Origin: JBBDLF01 sp040879025
Lineage (GTDB): Bacteria; Pseudomonadota; Gammaproteobacteria; Pseudomonadales; Pseudohongiellaceae
Assembly (NCBI GenBank): GCA_040879025.1
Contig: JBBDLF010000033.1
Location: 124,001 to 188,000, forward strand
Reading direction: 5' to 3'
Length of the DNA stretch: 64,000 nt
Shown here: one piece after another, positions 58,356 through 64,000 of the stretch
How the letters are laid out: the number at the start of each line of letters is the position of its first letter
Numbering within the stretch: the first letter of the stretch is position 1
Notes under the pieces: model-generated
What the model saw: only the letters and a program-made list of their open reading frames with translations
Told to the model about the DNA's origin: nothing
Database searches by the model: none
Program-made: the position numbers and the translations under genes

Positions 58356-60719
58356 GTGACAGCCCTGAATCGCAAGCTTTTAAGGGAGATATGGCACCTC
58401 AAAGGCCAGATGATTTCGATCGCGCTGGTTGTCGCAACCGGCATCATGTCCGTCATTACCATGCGCGGCAGTTATGAAACGCTGGTTGAGGCTCAACAGA
58501 GTTATTATCGGGATACCCGTTTCGCCGATATATGGATATCCCTGGTCCGGGCGCCCGAAGCAATGCGGGAGAATCTCGAATCGATCCCCGGTGTCGAAAC
58601 CGCGGATACCCGAGTCACGTTCCTCGCCACACTCGATTTTGATGAACCCGGCGTACCCGCCCTTGGGCGATTCGTCTCGATTCCCGAAACCGGCCGGCCG
58701 GGTTTGAATAATCTTTTGATCAGCCGCGGCCGTTACATAGCAGCCGGAGTATCCGACGAAGTGATACTCAGTGAAAACTTCGCCGAAGCCAGAGCGTTGA
58801 ATCCAGGGGATGAGTTGCACGCAATTATTAATGGCCGCGCGCGGGCACTGCGTATTGTTGGTATCGCAACTTCTCCTGAACACACCTATGCCGTACCGCC
58901 GGGTTCTCTTTACCCTGAAGACCGCCGTTACGGGGTCATGTGGATGAATCGCGAAGTGCTGGGACCGGCCTACGATATGGATGGAGCGTTCAATGAAGCG
59001 TTCGTGCGCATCACACCCGATGCCAATCCCGACGCGGTCATCGCGGAACTGGATACCTTGCTTGCTCCCTACGGGGGACTTGGCGCCTATGCGCGCGAGG
59101 ATCAACCGTCGCACCTTATCCTGCAAAGTGAACTTGATCAGAACCGCATCATTGGTTCAGTCATTCCGGCTATTTTCCTGGCCGTGGCCGTTTTCCTGCT
59201 GAACCTGGTACTGGGACGGATGATTACCACGCAGCGGGGGGAAATCGCTGTACTCAAGGCATTTGGCTACAACAATCGTGAGATAGGGTTGCATTACCTG
59301 ATGTTTGCCGTTGCCGCAGTCATGCTCGGTACTGTCATCGGCACAGTCGGCGGACTGTTTCTGGGTGACGGTTACATCACGCTGTATTCGCAGTATTTTG
59401 AGTTACCTGACCTGGAATACAGGCTTAGCCCTACACTGTTGCTGATTTCGATAGTCATAAGTCTTGTCGGGGCGGTAACCGGTGCCATGGCGGCAGTGCG
59501 CCGCGCCATTGCCCTGCCGCCGGCCGAAGCCATGCGACCGGAGGCGCCGGCTCGCTTCAGGCCCGGTTTTCTGGAAAAAATCGGCTTCGCTGCCTTGCTG
59601 TCATCTGCTGGCCGTATGATATTGAGAAACCTGGAACGCAAGCCGTTGCAGGCTGTTTTCTCTTCCATTGGTGTCGCGATGTCAGTCGCGATCCTGGTTA
59701 TCGGTCTGTTCATGTTCGACAGTATCAATTACCTGGTTGAACTGCAGTTTCGTAACATCCAGCGTGAGGACATTGCGTTGACATTCCGCGAGATTGTACC
59801 TCGTAGCGTTGGTTATGAGTTGCAACACCTCCCGGGGGTCACACGGGTAGAGACCTACCGAACGGTGCCGGCCAGGCTCAGAGCCGCTCACCGTGAACAG
59901 GAAACAGGCATCACCGGCATGCAGCCTGACGGCCGGTTGCGCAGGCTGGTGAATTCGTCCGCGCGGGAAGTTCCCGTTCCTCCCGACGGCATTATCCTGG
60001 GCAAGTTTCTCGCCGACCGCCTGCGGCTCGAAAACGGAGATGCCGTGACGATAGAGATACTCGAAGGCAGACGTCAGACTGCTGAGGTGGAAGTGGTTGG
60101 CATCATCGAAGAGTTTCTGGGAATTTCAGCTTATATGAGCCTTTCCGGCCTCCAGCGGCTCACTGGCGATTCCGAAGTGGTCTCCGGCGCCTATCTTGCG
60201 GTCGATCAATCCGGAATTGATCAATTGTATCAGAATATCAAACAGATTCCGGCCGTGGCCGGCGTCTCGTCTCCGGCCAGTATGCTGGAATCCTTCGAGC
60301 AACAGCTTTCTGAAGGTATTTTGCTTTCTGCGGGGTTTTTGCTTGCGTTTGCAGGGGTGATCGCCGTGGGAGTCATCTACAATGGCGCCAGGATAGCGCT
60401 CTCGGAACGCGGGCGTGAGTTGGCCAGTCTGCGGGTCATGGGGTTCCACCGCCGCGAAGTGGCCATGTTGCTGCTGGGAGAACAGGCGTTGATTACACTA
60501 TTCGCGATCCCGATTGGATGGCTCATCGGTTATGGTCTGGCATTCAGTATCAGTACGGGTCTGGAGACCGATACTTTCCGGATACCCTTTATCGCCGACC
60601 CTGGAACCTTTATATTGTCAGCAGGGATTGTGATGGCCGCGGCCGTGGCAAGTGGCCTGGCCGTCAGAAGGCGCCTCGACAGGATCGATCTGGTGGAAGT
60701 GCTGAAAACCCGGGAGTAA
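58356..60719 (+). CDS. FtsX-like ABC exporter permease
   Basis: A 787-residue membrane protein with two FtsX/MacB-type units. Residues 1-40 hold a first helix (MISIALVVATGIMSVITMRGSYETLVEA), then a periplasmic domain (about 45-265), three helices (about 270-400), a second helix after residue 440 (SIGVAMSVAILVIGLFMF), a second periplasmic domain (about 460-660) and three more helices with the conserved ISERGRELASLRVMGFHRREV-like coupling segment near 690. The start is a GTG at 58356. Two fused units mean that one polypeptide could form a full permease. An adaptor follows 6 bp later. Confidence 0.92.
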   Translation: MTALNRKLLREIWHLKGQMISIALVVATGIMSVITMRGSYETLVEAQQSYYRDTRFADIWISLVRAPEAMRENLESIPGVETADTRVTFLATLDFDEPGVPALGRFVSIPETGRPGLNNLLISRGRYIAAGVSDEVILSENFAEARALNPGDELHAIINGRARALRIVGIATSPEHTYAVPPGSLYPEDRRYGVMWMNREVLGPAYDMDGAFNEAFVRITPDANPDAVIAELDTLLAPYGGLGAYAREDQPSHLILQSELDQNRIIGSVIPAIFLAVAVFLLNLVLGRMITTQRGEIAVLKAFGYNNREIGLHYLMFAVAAVMLGTVIGTVGGLFLGDGYITLYSQYFELPDLEYRLSPTLLLISIVISLVGAVTGAMAAVRRAIALPPAEAMRPEAPARFRPGFLEKIGFAALLSSAGRMILRNLERKPLQAVFSSIGVAMSVAILVIGLFMFDSINYLVELQFRNIQREDIALTFREIVPRSVGYELQHLPGVTRVETYRTVPARLRAAHREQETGITGMQPDGRLRRLVNSSAREVPVPPDGIILGKFLADRLRLENGDAVTIEILEGRRQTAEVEVVGIIEEFLGISAYMSLSGLQRLTGDSEVVSGAYLAVDQSGIDQLYQNIKQIPAVAGVSSPASMLESFEQQLSEGILLSAGFLLAFAGVIAVGVIYNGARIALSERGRELASLRVMGFHRREVAMLLLGEQALITLFAIPIGWLIGYGLAFSISTGLETDTFRIPFIADPGTFILSAGIVMAAAVASGLAVRRRLDRIDLVEVLKTRE

Positions 60720-60725
60720 GCTGTT

Positions 60726-61925
60726 TTGCCAAGGAACCCAATATATCGATCACGCGTTATGAAAAACCCGACCGCAAAAATTCTGTCCGCCCTCATCCTG
60801 TTGGGTCTGATCGCCGCAGCCGTCCGGGTATTCCAGCCCTCCCCGTTGCAAGTCGAGAGCGCGGTGCTTGAGCGAGGCCCCTTCATGGTCACAGTCCAGG
60901 ATCAGGGTCGTACCCGGGCCACCAATCCTTATGTCATTGCGGCTCCCTTGACTGGAGCCGTCCTGCGTACGGACTTCAATGAAGGGGACCGGGTTACCCA
61001 GGGCGATGTGCTGGCACGAATTGCCCTGCCTCCGGAAAACCAGCGTATCAGGGCGACGATGCAGGCCGACCTGGAAGCTGCCGAGGCGCGACGCGCTGCC
61101 GCCGAGGCGGCACTTGATGAAGCGGAAAGCGCTTACGAAGTGGCGATTGAAGAGACCAAACGTCGTGAGGAACTGTACACGAATAATCTGGCCAGTGCGG
61201 AGGAATTGCGCACGTTTCAGCAGCGCAGCACCGCGGCGCGCGCTCGCCTGGCGAGCACGCGGGCCACGCTTGATGCCTCCGAGGCTGAAGTACGAAGTGC
61301 CAGATCACGATTGATAGGAGTGGAGCCGGATGGCGTTTCCGGTACGGAAATAGTGAGGGCACCGGTAAGCGGCACCATTTACAGAATACACGAGGAAAAT
61401 GAAAGAATCGTTCAGGCGGGTACGCCGTTGTACAGTATAAGCAATGACGACCATCTGGAGATCGTGATCGACCTGCTCACCCAGGACGCGGTAAAAGTGG
61501 CTCCCGGCGATACCATACTGATAGAAGGCTGGGGCGGCGATGAAATCCTGACCGGCTTGGTACGGTATATTGAACCGGAGGCATTCACCAAAATTTCCGC
61601 GCTCGGGGTCGAAGAGCAGCGGGTTAACGTGGTCGGCGAGTTGATTGACAGGCCCCAGACAATCGGCGCTGAATACCGCATCGAAGCCTCAATAATTATC
61701 TGGGAAGAAGAGAACGTACTGACCATTCCCAACAGCGCCATATTTCAGCGCCGGGACGGCTGGAACAGTTTCGTGATTGAAGAAGATACAGTGAATCAGC
61801 GTCTGCTTGAAATCGGGTACCGCGGCCGTGATAACAGCCAGATCATTTCCGGTATCGACGCCGGTGAACGGGTTGTGCTGTTTCCCTCGGACCTGATTGA
61901 AGAAGGCATCGAAGTAACTTACTGA
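60726..61925 (+). CDS. HlyD-type membrane fusion protein of the ABC exporter
   Basis: A 399-residue periplasmic adaptor. An N-terminal membrane anchor (MKNPTAKILSALILLGLIAAAV) is followed by a beta-barrel/lipoyl section (VTVQDQGRTRATNPYVIAAPLTGAVLRTDFNEGDRVTQGDVLARI), a long alpha hairpin (about residues 105-195, MQADLEAAEARRAAAEAALDEAESAY), the second lipoyl half (VRAPVSGTIYRIHEENERIVQAG) and a barrel domain. The TTG at 60726 has GGGAG at correct spacing; the ATG at 60759 is an alternative without one. It links the permease to an outer-membrane channel; none is encoded here. Its end overlaps the copper-monooxygenase gene by 7 bp on the other strand. Confidence 0.9.
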   Translation: MPRNPIYRSRVMKNPTAKILSALILLGLIAAAVRVFQPSPLQVESAVLERGPFMVTVQDQGRTRATNPYVIAAPLTGAVLRTDFNEGDRVTQGDVLARIALPPENQRIRATMQADLEAAEARRAAAEAALDEAESAYEVAIEETKRREELYTNNLASAEELRTFQQRSTAARARLASTRATLDASEAEVRSARSRLIGVEPDGVSGTEIVRAPVSGTIYRIHEENERIVQAGTPLYSISNDDHLEIVIDLLTQDAVKVAPGDTILIEGWGGDEILTGLVRYIEPEAFTKISALGVEEQRVNVVGELIDRPQTIGAEYRIEASIIIWEEENVLTIPNSAIFQRRDGWNSFVIEEDTVNQRLLEIGYRGRDNSQIISGIDAGERVVLFPSDLIEEGIEVTY

Positions 61926-63724
61926 GGCGGTTTTTGCTGTTCGCTCCTTTCCTCCGCGTCGTGGTAGGAAAAATAGCCAATGAACATTTCTTCCCAGCTC
62001 TGCAAGCCGCCGCGGGCAACCGAGTCAGGATCCGGATTCCCCGGGTTGTATTCGGAGTTGTCAAAAGCACCGTTTATAACCACCCGTGAACCTGCGGGCA
62101 GCCGCATCGGTTCCGCCAGCCGATAAGTGGGTTGCCAGGCAAAATTGTAATCCGGCACGTTCAGAATATCCTCGCGGATGTCATCCGGATAAATGACGCT
62201 GAAGCGCATGCTTTTGCCACGATAGTGCATATGCGGTCGGAGACCGTGCAAGATAACATCCTTGTCAAAAACGTAGGCCGCTTCCATCTCATGGTGACGT
62301 TTGCCCGGCGGAATCATAATATTCCGGCTACGGTTACCCGGTGATACCGGCTGTGTCTGATACTCCCAGTTGGGTGTGTCCTCGGTGAACCAGAGCCCGA
62401 CCCGCGTATTGTCCACCGTTTCCTGACCAAAAGTGGTGTAGTGAATCGAGAGTTGTAATGCAGAACCCCGCGGCACTTTGACGCCGCTGTTCGGAGGAAA
62501 CGTTGCACCACCTTCCTTGCCGGGCGCGTAACCCTCCAGAAACTCGAACCCTGCGGCGTCTTCCGCTTCATCAACCTCTCGTTCAAATTCAGCCGGGGTG
62601 ATATAGCTGAGCAGATGGTGTAGAACGCGCCGGTCACCCGGGATGAACTGAATGGATTGTATCCACTTCTCTTCCGTGAAAGGAAGGGGGATCGACTGAT
62701 TCTGGTAGTCCAGAACGCCGGTGGCGGGGACATCGAACGTCGGGACTTCAACGATGTAGTCCGGTTCACCGAAATTCCATTCGCTGGCCGGAGGTTCAAT
62801 TTGTGCAAGCGGATCAATTTCACTGTCGCCCCGGGGTGCGCCGGCTTCCAGCCAGTGCACCAGTGTCCGGGTCTCCTCCAGGGGCATATTGCGGGCGTTG
62901 GTGAACTCCCTGATATGCGGGTCTACTTGTGCCGGAGGCATCCGCCTTGTCATCAACACCTCACGCATCATCGGGCCCCAGCCCTGAACCATTTGATGAC
63001 TGTCCATCGCGAAAGGCGCGATTCCCCCTTCTATATGACAACCGGTACACCGCTGTTCCAGAATGGGGGCAACGTCCTCTGCGTAATCAGGGGGGTCAGC
63101 CGCGTGTTGTTCACGCGTCGGAAACTGCAATTCGCAGCCACTGGCAGGGTGGATATCAGCCACCTGGGTTTCAAGTTCGTCAGTGTTTCCGGAAACGGCC
63201 AATCGGATCGCATCTGCCATCGGGGTGGGTATTTCCTCATCACCGGAGGCGCCAACGTCATCGGACGAGGTAGCCACGTCATCCAGCGGCCCCCGGTACA
63301 ATATGTGCAGGTTCCCTGGGTCAATCACCACGACTTCTCCCGCCGTACGCAGACCGAGGTTCTCGGCGACAAGTTGAGTCTCGTCAAGCAGTATCGGCAT
63401 ATCAATCCGATACAACTGTGCCTGAGACTGTATCGCGTCGAGGCTGTCCCCGGTCGAGGCGTTGAGCATCAGTACACTCACACCGTCATCTTCCCAGGTG
63501 CTGCGCAGGATTTTATACCTGGGCAGCATTTCAATGTTCTCGCTGCATTCGGTTGCATGCGAGACAAGCACCACCGCATTCTGAAAACCGTATTTGCGCA
63601 ACTGATGTGCATCCCCCTGATGATCTATCAGGGTAAAGTCACCTGTCCGTTGCGGCGCGGCGCCAAGAGAAGTAGCCAGGACAGCCAGTATAAGAGTAAA
63701 AAAAATTCTGCTGGGAACTGACAT
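61919..63724 (-). CDS. Secreted redoxin-cytochrome c-copper monooxygenase (PHM-like) fusion
   Basis: A 601-residue exported protein with three parts. After a signal peptide (MSVPSRIFFTLILAVLATSLGA) comes a thioredoxin-like redoxin domain (about 25-170) with a single Cys60 (SHATECSEN) instead of CxxC. A cytochrome c-type segment (about 205-300) has Cys226-x-x-Cys229-His230 (CTGCH) and MPP near 262 as possible axial Met. The C-terminal half (about 330-590) matches the type II copper ascorbate-dependent monooxygenase fold: His369-His370 (LHHLL), His428 (SIHYTT), His498/His500 (RPHMHYRGKSM) and Met580 (EEMFIGYFSY). The ATG at 63724 has GGAGG upstream. Substrate unknown; oxidation of a small exported molecule is the likely role. 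Confidence 0.85.
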   Translation of the reverse strand: MSVPSRIFFTLILAVLATSLGAAPQRTGDFTLIDHQGDAHQLRKYGFQNAVVLVSHATECSENIEMLPRYKILRSTWEDDGVSVLMLNASTGDSLDAIQSQAQLYRIDMPILLDETQLVAENLGLRTAGEVVVIDPGNLHILYRGPLDDVATSSDDVGASGDEEIPTPMADAIRLAVSGNTDELETQVADIHPASGCELQFPTREQHAADPPDYAEDVAPILEQRCTGCHIEGGIAPFAMDSHQMVQGWGPMMREVLMTRRMPPAQVDPHIREFTNARNMPLEETRTLVHWLEAGAPRGDSEIDPLAQIEPPASEWNFGEPDYIVEVPTFDVPATGVLDYQNQSIPLPFTEEKWIQSIQFIPGDRRVLHHLLSYITPAEFEREVDEAEDAAGFEFLEGYAPGKEGGATFPPNSGVKVPRGSALQLSIHYTTFGQETVDNTRVGLWFTEDTPNWEYQTQPVSPGNRSRNIMIPPGKRHHEMEAAYVFDKDVILHGLRPHMHYRGKSMRFSVIYPDDIREDILNVPDYNFAWQPTYRLAEPMRLPAGSRVVINGAFDNSEYNPGNPDPDSVARGGLQSWEEMFIGYFSYHDAEERSEQQKPPQ

Positions 63725-63925
63725 AGGCGATTCCTCCATCTGGCCGGCGAAGCCGCTTCGATCGGGAAATCCGGAGGACGCGGCCCGCCCGCAAACTTCT
63801 TGCTGCCTTTCTATATAGGAGGCGTGGTGCGCCCTTCAGGTTTCATTTTCCACTGAAAAGCAAGAAAATTGCGAGTTCTTGACGGGTTTGGATGAGGAAT
63901 ATCAGTATTCGCGTTCTCCAGGCAA

Positions 63926-63958
63926 TAAAAAACCCTGCCTTGGTGAGCCAAAGCAGGG
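63926..63958 (-). terminator. Rho-independent terminator of a gene beyond the right edge
   Basis: Arms CCCTGCCTTGG (63933-63943) and CCAAAGCAGGG (63948-63958), with one mismatch and a TGAG loop, followed on the minus strand by TTTTTTATT. It lies about 18 bp after the stop codon of the partial minus-strand gene at the edge. Confidence 0.85.
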
Positions 63959-63976
63959 CCTGTTGTAACACTACAA

Positions 63977-64000
63977 TCAGTTGCGGCGAACGTACCGTTT
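63977..64000 (-). CDS. Last codons of a minus-strand gene entering from the right (partial)
   Basis: On the minus strand the edge reads KRYVRRN followed by TGA. Only seven codons are visible, so no product can be named. The terminator 18 bp downstream supports it as a real gene end. Confidence 0.4.
   Translation of the reverse strand, partial: KRYVRRN

Noticed and set aside
1..64000. CRISPR arrays, tRNA or rRNA genes, prophage or intact insertion sequences
   Set aside because: No spaced direct repeats, cloverleaf-like sequences, rRNA segments, transposase or phage motifs were recognised on reading the window.

Overview
The window reads as a chromosomal stretch of a free-living, probably marine, Gammaproteobacterium. 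The case rests on a typical RpoS, UbiC, heptosyltransferase II (WaaF), a MshM/ExeA-like ATPase, a three-gene Na+-pumping oxaloacetate decarboxylase (oadGAB), bacterioferritin/Bfd and a complete Pho system. I see no rRNA, tRNA, CRISPR array, intact insertion sequence or phage gene; genus-level placement is not possible from this sequence alone.

Layout. 1-5.1 kb: start of a CopC-type secreted protein, an unknown secreted protein, an amino-acid permease, and a two-gene operon of a GCS2-type carboxylate-amine ligase and an AstE/aspartoacylase-like Zn hydrolase. 5.2-12.5 kb: a four-gene acyl-CoA dehydrogenase/SDR/SDR/enone-reductase operon, a two-gene ABC-2 exporter with a tiny membrane protein, and a CaiB/BaiF CoA-transferase. 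12.5-15.7 kb: rpoS behind a long leader, ubiC and an OmpA-like protein. 15.7-32.6 kb: a phosphate island of secreted beta-helix protein, TonB receptor, phoBR, pstSCAB-phoU, ppk and ppx. Four Pho boxes (11-bp-phased TGTCA-type half-sites) are visible, and two of them sit in front of the uncharacterised surface proteins. 32.6-36.5 kb: bfr, bfd with a Fur-box-like site, a GT39-like membrane glycosyltransferase and a secreted double-NTF2-like protein. 36.7-43.4 kb: a 1151-residue hybrid sensor kinase coupled to a MshM-like AAA ATPase, cysE, and a PIN-PhoH protein. 43.5-46.9 kb: oadGAB. 46.9-53.4 kb: a secreted repeat protein, a NIPSNAP protein, and a radical-SAM/B12 protein followed by two GT9-type glycosyltransferases. 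53.4-57.6 kb: a membrane-tethered AraC regulator, heme A synthase, a lytic transglycosylase and a PilZ protein. 57.6-64 kb: a MacB/DevA-like ABC exporter with its adaptor, and a large secreted redoxin-cytochrome c-copper monooxygenase fusion.

How it fits together. The phosphate island joins sensing (PhoR/PhoB/PhoU), high-affinity uptake (PstSCAB), polyphosphate storage and breakdown (Ppk/Ppx) and, by inference from the Pho boxes, an outer-membrane uptake pair of unknown substrate. Iron storage and release (Bfr/Bfd) sits directly beside it. The oad pump suggests use of a sodium gradient. A short dispersed repeat, CTAGGGARCCTCTGA, recurs at gene ends and supplies stop codons at three genes; one site carries both arms as a 29-bp hairpin.
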